Shown here: positions 45,511 through 55,900 of the stretch, one piece after another
How the letters are laid out: each line of letters starts with the position of its first letter
How positions within the stretch are numbered: position 1 is the stretch's first letter
Assembly: GCA_905178155.1 (NCBI GenBank)
Contig: CAJINV010000009.1
Location: 1,485,907-1,549,906 of the forward strand
DNA length: 64,000 nt
Direction of reading: 5' to 3'
Source of the DNA: Amoebophrya sp. A120
Taxonomy: Eukaryota; Sar; Dinophyceae; Syndiniales; Amoebophryaceae
The notes under the pieces: generated by a model
What the model saw: the letters and a program-made list of their open reading frames with translations, nothing else
What the model was told of the DNA's origin: nothing
Database searches by the model: none
Made by a program: the position numbers and the translations under genes

Positions 45511-46606
45511 ATGTGGAACTCGAAGTTGGGCAATGCCTTTCCCAAGGCGGAGATCGACAAGGCCGACGCGGGGCGCATGAAGTTTCTCCGCCAGTTGCGC
45601 AACGAGGGCAAAAACAGCGAATGCGTGGACTGCGGAGCAAAGGAGACCGCGATCCAGTGGGCCGTCCTGCCAATAGGCAGTTTTGTCTGCGTCCGCTGCG
45701 CAAGTTTGCACCGAGGGTTGGGCACGCACATTTCGAAAGTCAAGGGACTGACGGGCACCTACCTCTGGGGACCGGACGAAGTTGCGCACATGATCGGCAA
45801 CAGTGCGGTGGCTGAGATTTACGGCGGAGCGCAGCAGAGGCAGCCTCCGACCGCCGACGATGCAACCATTCGGGCTTTCATGTCCGAAAGGTAAAGATTA
45901 GCAACCGTAGGCAGCAGCTCGGAATGGAAAAATGGAATCTTGAGTCCTGCCCAACAGCAACACCGCTGTGCGATCGCCTAGATCATTATACGAGTTTTAG
46001 CCACACAAATTCGCATGCGCCCGCCCAGCTGCGTTGACAAAATGAAAGCCGCGAGAGAACGCCAAGAATCTGTACCGCAGGATATGCGCTACTAGACGCC
46101 CACTTTCGCACGCAGATTAATCGCAAAGGTGCCTTGGCGCTCGTCAGCCGCATGAGTTTAGACTTGAAATGTGCGGACATGTTACGTAAGTTTGGCCGCA
46201 AAAGTGATAACGGCATTAAACTTGGCTTCAGATTGAAGCTCTGAAACAGAAAAACAAAATCAATAAAAACAGACTTAAATCAATATCTTGTGCAGTAGGT
46301 TTTGCAAATTGAATTTTCAGGTATGACCGTCGGGCCTGGTTCTCTCAAGAAAAATTCAACGCGTACGAGCCGCAGAGGCACGGATGGAATTCTGAAAACA
46401 GCGCAGCGAACGGCAACGGCATGACGCGGCCCCAGGTGGTTGATCCGTTCGACGACAGCACCTGGACGGCGGCACCGCAGGCCGCGAAGGCTGGCGTAGT
46501 AGCAGCGAAGGGCAGCGACAAGCAAAACACCAGCCTGATGGACGAAGTCGATGCGCAGTTCGCTAAGAAGGAAACAAATGACTTTTTCGACTTGGACAAT
46601 TGGTGA
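45511..46606 (+). CDS. Arf GTPase-activating protein, 2 exons, 221 aa
   Basis: Exon 45511-45890 (ending GAAAG before GTAAAG) and exon 46321-46606 join to 222 codons. The Arf-GAP zinc finger is clear: C38-x2-C41-x18-C60-x2-C63, followed by ASLHRGLGTHISKVKGL with the catalytic Arg at 68. The spacing between the middle cysteines is two residues longer than the usual 16. A proline/acidic tail ends in NDFFDLDNW, a short aromatic motif that may bind coat or adaptor ears (inference). Arf-GAPs trigger GTP hydrolysis on Arf during vesicle coat cycles at the Golgi or endosomes. The ATG at 45511 is in the right place for a family whose finger starts near residue 30-40. The intron is 430 bp, longer than most here. 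Confidence 0.9.
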
Positions 46607-46885
46607 ATACTGCTAATAATTTTGTCGCCGCATTGATAAGTACTCTAGCTCTACCACTTGTACAAAGTCAAAAGATAAGTTCGCGAAGCTACTTTCTACC
46701 CCTAGGAGATAGTTTTTTTGGTTTCACTGTCTACAGCACAGGCCCCGAACTTTTGGAGGCGACGCAGATGAACTTCTTTCAAAATGCGAAGTATATGTTG
46801 AGCAAGCAAGAGCGCAAATTTCTCTGCGCTGGAAGTTAAAAGGAATAAATTGGACAGACTGTGTATATGTTGAGGAACGCAGACG

Positions 46886-49080
46886 ATGTTGCGCGCTAAA
46901 GTGTTCGCTGTTTTATTTTTTCTTACGACGCCGCTTCGCATTGTAGCCCATTCTATTTCTCCTTGCCATCGTAGCAGCAGCCCAGGCGCGCGGCCATGTG
47001 CGCGGCGCAGGCCGCTCCGCCGCGTAAGAGGACCAACGCGACCGGGTCGCATTTTTGTTGTTCTGGGGCCCTCTTCCGTTGCCTCTCCGCGGCCTTCCTC
47101 GGTGTCGTGGCGCGGTGATGGCGCGCGATTTGGGAAGCGGGGCCGAGGCCCGGCGGATGCGACCCCGGACCGACGGCGCGAGCCGTGCCCGCAGGGACCC
47201 GCCCCATGGTGTACTCCAGGCAGGCAGATGAAGAGCCCGGCCGCCACCGCCCGCGCAGCCAGGCAGGCAGGCGGGGGCCGCGGCGCTTGCCCGGGCGAAA
47301 GGCCCGGCCGGCCAGCGCCATCGGGCATGGGGCCCCGGCAGAAGGTGGCGCAACAGCTCGGCCCCGCCTGCACGCGTTCGCTGTGCGAAGGGTGCGAAGA
47401 TTTTGCCACCTCCGATGCCACCGCCGCAGGTTCCTTTTGTTGCCCAGCGCCCACTTACAGCGCCGCCGGCAGAGCGCGTGGGGCAGGGCTGCGCAGGCAG
47501 GCGCAGCCGAAGGCGGCCCATTTGGCGCGTTCCGTGGTGGCGCCGCCGGGGGGCCTGCATTCGAGACGCTTGGGAAGAGTTCGCTGCGTGTTGGCCCGAC
47601 GCCGGCTACATTCCTTCGGCATTTTGGCGGCAGAGGGAGGGGAGCCTGGTATGGCCTCGCCCCCAGTCAGTGCCTGCGTCCGGTGGCAGCAGCGAAGGAG
47701 CGGCGTGCTTTTAGGTTGCCGGCCGGGCCCCAGGGCCGGCGCCGGCGGCTACTGGCAGACAAACTCCCTTGGGCCGCGCGTGGCGTGTCTCTCTCTATTT
47801 TGGCGAGGGGCGCCCGCCCCACCCGAAGAATTCACCAGATCGCGGAGTGGCGGGGGGGGACTGGCTCAGCTCACTGGATATGACGACGGCGCTCGCGGAG
47901 GTAGTGCGGACTTGGTTTGAGGTTATGGCGCAAGTCATTGCTCGGGCCGGAGGCCGCGCGCCGCCCTTCCCGCCACGCTCTTCTGTTCTTGGGCCGGGCC
48001 GGTTTAGGGGAAGGATGCGATGCCCAGGTGGGCAGGAGAAGAAGCGAGCGCAGGGGGGGGCTGAAGCACTGAGGGGGTTGGGGGGGGAGCATGCGAAGGG
48101 CAATCGCTCCGGCTCTGCGCTGGGAAGTAGATGCCTGGGCCATCGCGCTCGTAGGCCCATCGGCGTCATTCTTTCTGCTATGCAGATACCGCAGCGCTTT
48201 CGGGGCTGCTTTGGCCTCTGCCTATAGAAAAAACCAACGGCAGACACTGGAGGCCTGGGCCAGTGCGTTTCGCCGGGCCTTTCCCAGCCTGGCCCAGCCA
48301 AAGTCCTCTTTTTGGCAGTGTCACAGATTTTCTGAGGGGCGAAGCGCCAAAAACGAAAAGAATTCGGCCAAAGTCGCCAGCGGCGGGCACTTACGCACAC
48401 AACGCGGGACGGGGCCGACATTTTTGAAGGCGTGGAGCAGAATCGGGCAAGTCCCCCATCCGGAGGAAGGCGGCAAAGTGGTGCGAGCGGCGGCGCCACT
48501 GGCGCGTCAGGCTCCGGCGGCAGTTTCCAGATGCTAGCGGCGCCGGTCGCGGGCGGGGCGACGGGAGTCGGCCGAGGGTTGGCGTGTGTTTCAGCTCGGC
48601 GCGGGCCTTGCCACCTTGCTGAGGAAGCCCGGCATTGGCGCCGCCGCCTCCACTGCCCCGGCCGGCGTCTTTGGCCGCTGGGCCTTTGAAGTTGCGGCCC
48701 TTTCTTTGCCCCGGTTTCCTTGGCGGCGTTCCCTTGCCCGCAGCAGCGCCGGCGGCCAGCGAGCTGGGTGTCTGCCCGGCGGCGTGAAGGTGGCGGCCGT
48801 GCACCCGGGCAAAGCCGCGCGGCCCGGTGGAGCCGGCGCCAGGCCGAGAAGTGATGGCCCTTGCCCGGGCTCCCGGTGGTCGTGGCTGGTTGATGGAGTC
48901 GCCCGCCCAGATCTATCATTTTGCGTCCCCGCCATTGCTTTTCGGTCGGCCCGCGCCCACCGGATTCCCGGCCGCGACCGAGCACAAGGCCAGGCGGCGC
49001 CCCTTCGCAGAGGGTAGCAAAGGATGTATGGAACGGGGCCGCCGAAGAATTTACGACATTGCCGGGTTTGCCGCGTAGCT
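46886..49080. other. GC-rich island without a credible gene
   Basis: Base composition jumps abruptly at about 46950 and falls back near 49080. The island is dense in GGCC, GGCGCC and GGCAGG words, unlike any gene or spacer nearby. Because stop codons are AT-rich, long frames are open on both strands at once (344 codons + at 46886, 396 codons - at 47795, several others overlapping), all Arg/Ala/Gly/Pro-rich, which is the expected artefact. I find no domain, terminal inverted repeat or matching target duplication. The island shares composition and the word GGTAGCAAAGGA with the region at 62.9-63.5 kb, so it is probably a dispersed repeat or degenerate mobile sequence. Confidence 0.5.
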
Positions 49081-49679
49081 AGATGAATATGGGTGCCCGA
49101 AATTGATTCTACCGAATGTGTCAGGCTGTGTGGTCAATTGCATAGCCTGCGCGCCGGGTCGCTTCCCTTGATGAGTCGCGCATCTGGCTACACTCATCAT
49201 TTCTGTTCATGTTTGCACGAATTTCGGCACGAGATGTCGTGCGTGCCTGCGTTCGGGCACGCTAGGCGCAGTTGGTTAGAGTCTGAGAGAAGATGTCTCG
49301 CTGCGCCATTGCATGTGCGGCCGCATCGACTTCTGCGAAGCACACAGATGCCGATGCAGTATAGGCATGCAAAAAACAAAGTTCTCCGCGCGAATCCGTA
49401 TTCTCAGGCAGTTTTGGCCGACTACGGTCACAGACTACATACTGAGGAAAACAGTGCCAGTGCGAAAGAGTTAGCGGGATCGAGAGAGGACCCTTTTCGA
49501 TTCCGTTGTTGGGAATTACAACTACGTACCTACTAGTACTTTTGTTTTTACTTATCTTTTTTCATCATGCGACAGGGACAGAGCCCGTCAAAGAAATCTT
49601 GATTACTTGGCATTCCGCCACTGTTCGCTCTTGCGATTATTTCGGCATCTTGATGTTTGTCTTCTCTTCGTCTCCGTAA
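49081..49679. other. Spacer between GC island and SGNH gene
   Basis: A 147-codon frame (49093-49536, +) is Cys/His/Arg-rich but has no recognisable domain and abuts the island, so it is not called. No other feature seen. Confidence 0.4.
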
Positions 49680-52386
49680 ATGGTATCGCTTTCGTCCGTT
49701 CCGCGGCAAATCATCCATCACCACTTATTTTATGGTAACTACGACGGACATCCGCCGGGCGATCTCGAACTCGCCATCTCCACATTGCGGCGACCCATGA
49801 CGCCACAGTTGACACAAGATGACAGCGACGAGCGCGCGTTGATTTTTCTTGCCGGCGACAGCAGTCTGGACAACAAATTTTGGCTCGGCCAGCGTGCACA
49901 GGCGCTAAATGGCTACGAAAATATCATCCTCCCCCCTCTGATGAAGCAAGACGTTTGCTTCTGGATCAACTCCTACCTGATCAGAAAAAATCTCCACGCA
50001 AATACCGCCTGCGTCAACTGCGCTGTCGAGGCGAGCTCTTTGTCCTCCCGAGCGTTTGGCGTGCTGCACAAACAGGACGCGATCATCCAAAAATCCCTAA
50101 CGCCCAAAGACACCCTGATTGTCAGCATCGGGGGGAACGACATCGCACTAGTGCCGAGTCTGTTGACCGTCGCGAACTTACTTGTCCTCAGTTGGTTGGT
50201 CCCGAAAACCTGCACGGAAAAATGTGCCTGCAGCGTCGGGCCGCCGAATCTCGTTCCGGACATGGGCTGTTGCTGCGGCTGCCATGTGCTGAACTGTGCC
50301 CAGAGCTATCTCTGCGGGTGGCCACCGGGATTTGGGTACTTCGTGGATTTATTCAAAAACCGCGTGAAGAACTATGTGAAGAAACTGGTGAAGATCTCTT
50401 CAACCGGGCGGGTGAAGAAGATGAAACCGAGACGCAGCAGCAAGAGCAGGCTTTGGAGCTAAGGGTGAACGCAGCAGAAGTGATTACCGAAGAGGGCATC
50501 TCCGAGAAGGTTTTGCCGTTCGAGTCATACGATCTCGTGGACAACGAGAGTGCCATCAGCCGACTCTTGTCGAGGGAGGCGAGCCATGAGGGAGACGTCC
50601 ATATGTTTAAATCAATTATGAGGGCGCAGAAGTTGAATATCATGTATCCGCGGTCGATTTTACATATCTCGGACCTCCTCAACTTGGCAGACGTACTGGG
50701 AAAATACTTTCCTAGTACGCATGAGAAGATGCTGAGGTTCCAGGAGGCTATGAGAGGATACTTCAAGTGGTCGCTGCCAGGAGACAGGAAGATGGTAAAC
50801 GGAGGTCTAGGAGTGCTTCGACGGCTAAAGCAAAAATTGTGATGCAAAAGGGTAATCTGTTTGTGGGCCTTCTGAGAGAGAAGTGCTAACAGCAGAAAAG
50901 AAAGTGCTAGTGGGCGTTCTGGCCGGGAGCCAGTACTGCTAACAGCCTGGAAGAGACCAGGGTCATTTTCGAACGGAAGGTAATTGGAATTGAGTGTTTT
51001 CGGATGCGGTTTTAAAGAGAAAGTAACATCACTACGGAGTCAAGGCAAGGAGGAGAAAAAGGAAGTTGTTTGAGTTGAACATAAAGCAGTCACTCTACGG
51101 GCAGGACATGCGTTTTCGCGTAAGCTTTTACATGTTGGTTTAGTGCCGGTTTTATAACATTACAAAAATTACGTTTTATAAACTTTTCAGCCGCGAGGGC
51201 TTCTCTTCCAACGCGAGGTTGGAAGTCTCCGTCGTTTTGTATTGCGCGAGGCAATAAGAAATGACACCCACTAGCGGTCACGCGAGGTGACTGCGAAACA
51301 GAAGACACAACAGTAGTAAGAAATAAATTTAAGATGTTTTAGTTGTTTTTCACTGAAGAAGCTCTATTCAGCGACAGTTAGTCATGATCTTTGTTGTTTT
51401 AAAAGATATCCAGTTCTCATAATTTGTGATCGTTTTATCAGAATAGGTTATACATATTTGTTTACGAAACTACTTTAAGTCGGGGGGTATGTTAAAATTT
51501 GATGTGCAAATCGATACCAAAATGCTCACATAGTTTCTTTACAAATGTTGTTCGAGAGAGAAAGCGATCGGATCCTTTTTGTTCGTGCGAGTCGAGTCTG
51601 CTCACAAAAAGCGATGAAAGAGCACCAGAATCTCGAATGCTTCCACCTCAACTTTTCCCCTCTGGGCCTCTGGCTCAAGCCAACCAATAATACCGCAGCG
51701 AGCTCTTTTTTTGTGCCAGCGAGAACGTGCACTATTTCTACGTATACGCACCGTGTTCTGCCACTGTTTATGATCCACATTTGCATGCGCAACTGGATCG
51801 AGCCCTAAAATCCACATTATTCAAAAACCGCGTGAAGAACTATGTGAAGAAATTGGTGAAGAACTGCGCTAAAACCGCGACGAAAAACAAGCCTCTTCGT
51901 GTGGTCATTTGCATGATTTACTTCCTGGACACGAACCCGCGGTCGGAATCCTGGGCCGGCTTTGCCTTGTCCTGCATGCGATACAATTCCTACCCCGCAA
52001 TCCTGCAGACCGCGATCCGACAAGTGTTCTACTGGGCCACCGCGACGATCAAGATTGAGAAGTGCGAGGTCATTCCTTTCGCACTGTTTGACGTGTTGGA
52101 CGGAAACACACCGGAGGATTACGTGGCACGGGTGGAGCCCAGCGAGACCGGGGGAAGGAAAATGGCAAAAGCTCTCGTGGAAAAATTGTATCCGGAGATG
52201 AGAGGCGAAAAAAGCGAGACTAGCATGATCACTCAAGATTCTGAGCACGAGGACGCAGATTCTCAACAGAACACACTGGCAACCGCATTGGGCGCTCCAA
52301 CGCCACAGTTCATGACAAGGAGCAGCAGTGTCAATGATGATGTTGAAAAAACGCAGTTTATTCAGCCCCCTGGCATGGGTTCTTGA
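49680..52386 (+). CDS. SGNH/GDSL hydrolase-like gene split by a 1.4-kb insertion
   Basis: The first segment starts at ATG 49680 and carries FLAGDSSLDNKFWL (nucleophile-block GDSS at 59-62) and IVSIGGNDIAL (GGND at 151-154), the first and third SGNH blocks. It runs to NYVKKLVK at about 50393, then a stop at 50462. The same peptide FKNRVKNYVKKLVK reappears at 51820 and leads into what looks like the missing C-terminal half (VVICMIYFLD, FALFDVLDGNTPEDYVARVE), ending at 52386. If 50388-51861 is removed (GT-AG is available, both sides phase 0), the product is 410 residues. It is therefore either a working gene with a 1.47-kb intron or a recently interrupted gene. The predicted enzyme would be an esterase or lipase; the substrate is unknown. 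Confidence 0.6.
50349..50394 (+). repeat. 46-bp direct repeat, left copy
   Basis: Begins TTATTCAAAAACCGCGTGAA and is identical to 51817-51862 except for one C/T change near its 3' end. It lies within the SGNH coding frame and borders the insertion. Confidence 0.9.
50395..51816. other. 1.42-kb insertion in the SGNH gene, carrying part of another frame
   Basis: Sequence between the two 46-bp repeats. Its first 450 bp are open in a different frame from the SGNH gene (to a stop at 50842) and read like real protein: acidic, then ESYDLVDNESAISRLL and ILHISDLLNLADVLGKYF. This suggests that the insert carries a piece of another gene, or that this is an alternative terminal exon. The remaining kilobase (50843-51816) is AT-rich without a supported frame. 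No terminal inverted repeats were found. Confidence 0.5.
51817..51862 (+). repeat. 46-bp direct repeat, right copy
   Basis: Second copy of 50349-50394 (45 of 46 identical), at the start of the downstream SGNH segment. Confidence 0.9.
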
Positions 52387-52913
52387 CAAACGATTAAGTG
52401 CGTTGTTTTACTACTTGGCTGCGCTTTTTCTTGATGTTCTCGCGAACTTGCAAAGTTGTCTTATTCGCCGTCGACGATATTTCTGGTGGGCAGAGGCGCA
52501 AAAGAAAAGCCGCCGCGTCATCATAATTCGCTGGTAATTGTGGTCGTGAAGAAATGGTTTCATGCAAAGTGGTCAAACGTGTGCGCTCTATCAGTCAAAT
52601 CGTGGACGTGGAATTTGAAAAATGTGGTCGGCAAGGAATTGTGCGACCAGTCGTTCTTTCACACGTTAGAATCAAAGTTGCTTTGTTGATTTGTTTTCGT
52701 GCCGGTTGTCGACAAACATTGACGACTATAGTAGAATCTACATCTTCCCATCTTCGCAAATAATTTTTGCCATAGGAGCCAAAGAAGCTGCGTTGACTTT
52801 GTGTACACGTAGAGGTGTTGAAGCCCGTGCTTTTCATTTCGCAAAAGGTGCAGAAAACTATAGCGCTTCTTTCACGTCGGCCAACCGCCGCAGCGCCGAC
52901 TAGTAAAACGAAA
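52387..52913. other. Intergenic, no gene seen
   Basis: No supported gene. The polymerase frame is open upstream to a TTG at 52815, but its first ATG is 52914. Confidence 0.5.
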
Positions 52914-55900
52914 ATGTCAAACGTCCGACCTCAGCAGCTGACGAGCATCCGTCAGGAGACGGCGCAGGGCTTGGCCGAGATGCGACAAGGCCAACAGGAG
53001 GAGCCGCACGCGAAGCGCCAGAAAGTGGAGAACCTGCAGCCACTCGACGCTTCCCTGGCGGACATCCGCCGCGAGGCTATGGGCGTCGGCGCGGCGGGGT
53101 CGTCCAGCAGTAGCAGCAGCCGGCCCCAGACCATGACGGCACTGACGGGCAACGCGAATGCAAACCAGCTGTTCCCGCAGGTGGACAGTGAGAACGCGTT
53201 TTGGTTCTACTACCAAGATGCCCACGAGGACGTCTCTCTGCGGAACGGCGTGTGCCGGGTGTTGCTGTTCGGGAAGATTTTCCTGCCGAACCAGCAGCAG
53301 GTGTCCAGCACGTGTTGCGTCGCGGTGCACAACATGAAGCGAAACGTGTACCTCTTGCTGCGGGAGCAGGGGTTGACGCCAGAGGAGCACGCCAGGAAAG
53401 CCCAAGAAGCGTTTTTGGAATTCCGAGAAGCACAATTGAGAAAATCGCTGCGACAAGGAAGAAGTACCTATTTGTGCATTTTTTTGGTGGAAATTGATGC
53501 ATGATGATGCCGACCCCACATATTTTGCAAAAGAAGTTCTACGGTCAACGATCATGAAATGATCGCGACTTTCTTGCGAGCGCCGTATTATAAAAACAAA
53601 AATGACTTCTAACATGAGCCCTTGGCATGATCTCTACTCACAGACGCCGACGCGGCTTTGGCGCAGGTGACCTGGAAGGCGGTAAAACGAAAGTACGTGT
53701 TTGAGCGCGAGATTCCGCACCCGCACGGCGAACTGCAGTGGTGCAAGGTCACGTTCGACGGTTCGTGCAGCCAAATTCACGACGTTGGAGGCACCCACTA
53801 CTCGGACATCTTCGGCACGCAGACCTCCTTCCTGGAGATGTTGTTCAAAAAGCGGTCCCTGAAGGGCCCGCAGTGGATCCGCGTGACGAACGCCCAGCGG
53901 GGAAATGAGTCGCTCTCTTACTGCCGGTTCGAGGCCCACATTCCCAGCCACAAGTGCGAGTACCTCATGTCCAGCTACGACCTGTTCATGAAGAAGAAGA
54001 CCCCGGTGACCAAAATGCCCTCCATCTCCCCGCCCATCACTGTGGCGATTCTCGGCGTAATATCAAAAGGAAAAATCCCCCCTTCCCATATCGAAACGAA
54101 GTTTCTGATGCTGGATTTCCGTACACAATCAGATTTGTCTTGCAGTAGAGGACTGCAGGCATATGTCAAGCCTCAGTCGAGGGGTTTTGACGTAGGCGCC
54201 TAGCAAGACAAACGCGTATGCTCTAAGCCCAACAGCATCACAAACCGCCTGCGAAATGTGGGGCGCTGTCTGGTCTTGCCTTCTTGCAAGACAGACAGGA
54301 TTTGAGGTCACAAATGCGCATCACAAATTTTCAGACGGATACGTTAACGTTTTCAATATGGGGAGGGGGGATTTTTCCTTACGATAGGTAAAGACGCAGC
54401 AGAAAACCAAGGGCGGCCAGCACGAGTTGACCTACCTGTCCCTCTATCAAATGTAAAAATGTCTGAGTCTGGAAACTTGTAATGCTGCGTTGGGAATAGT
54501 GGATGCCCTGTAATGCACAGGCAAGCATGAGAAATATCTGCGCTAGCTACTCAGATAGAAGGAAGAAACATATACAAAAAGTGGCGACAGGGTTGCTATT
54601 TTAAAGATTGCGCTAAAGCAGCACCCCCCTTCCCCAAGGGGTTCCCCCGGGGCGGGCGCGATGGCGGCTCCGAGTAGGCGGAGCCCTGGGGCCCGATTCT
54701 TCGGAAACGCATAAGAAGGGCGCGCGGAAACAGGTCGGCTAAAGTGCTCGAAAGGGGTACGCTTTGGGGTTGTCCGTCATCGTGATAGGGTCAGCAAGTA
54801 TGACCAATAGCCCCCCAGTTTACGTAATAGCGCGCAACCGGCCAAAAAAGTAAGACTCGAGCAAGTTTGTAAGTCTAACCCTTCAAGGCCACGCCGAAGC
54901 TCCACCTTGCTCGCGGGCTTGGATGGTAAGGGGGTTCTGCCACATGTAGCGCCCACTGGTCGTAGTTGCGCGTAAGTAATCGATAGCGGTTTTGCGGATG
55001 CGGCCGGGTGGTAGTTAGGACGTGGAGCAAGTATCCACCTAGGGGTATCGGCAGAGGCTAAATCTGTTCTAACGCCCAGGTATTGGCAGAGGCTAAATCT
55101 GTTCTAACGCCCACCCGCCAGGAGTCAAATGGTCACTACTACTACGACTTCTTTGTGTTGCGTTTTTCGCATGACAAACTGCGTTTTTGCATGACAGGCC
55201 GAAGGGCCTCTTCTTGGACACGCGTCACAAACTTTTTGGTCATGCCAGACAACCATGACAACTCTCGCAATCTTCCAGACCCAGACATTTTTGCATTTGC
55301 TACCCTCGGGTGTCCCCAGGGGCACGGCTTTCAGGTGGACTCCCCCGCGCCCTGCAACGAGTACCAGGATACATTCTACCGGTGGGGGATATTGAGGGCC
55401 ATCGAGCTGCCGCCGACGGCGAAGCCGAATCAAAAAGTGGTCGACTACGTCTCCGCGCTGCGCCAGCCTCTTCCTGGTATACAAAACTACGAGATGCAGG
55501 TGGCAAACTCCGAGAAGCAGATGCTACTGGATTTCTTGAAGAAGTTGCAGCAAATCGACCCGGACGTCATTGTGCAGCACAACGCGTACGGCTTCGGGTT
55601 GGACGTGTTAGCGAACCGCCTCTCCGTCCATCGCGTGCAAAACTGGGACATGGTATAGTTAGAGGCTACGTTTATTTGGTACAACGCGGTCGCGGCCCCC
55701 CTGCGTCCACCAGAAAAGAAAGATATTTGCGCTAGTGTAGATTTGTTGATCTGTACAAGAAGATCCATGATGGTTTTTACCTTTACCCATAAACACGATA
55801 GATGTCCCGTCTGCGCCGCGTCGGGGATTTTCAGTACCGGAAGACGAGCAACTCGGGCTTTTACCTGGCCCGCCAGCTGACCGTTGGTCGGTTGGTTTGT

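Noticed and set aside
46886-48985. Long overlapping frames in the GC-rich island (344 codons +, 396 codons -, others)
   Set aside because: They overlap on both strands, are low-complexity Arg/Ala/Gly/Pro, and arise because stop codons are rare at this GC content.
49880-50394. First part of the frame 49880-50842
   Set aside because: Overlaps the SGNH coding frame, which carries recognisable GDSS and GGND blocks; only the part after 50395 is considered separately.
54445-55302. Possible structured RNA gene inside IE7
   Set aside because: No tRNA boxes, rRNA or snRNA signature recognised; kept only as an unexplained interior.
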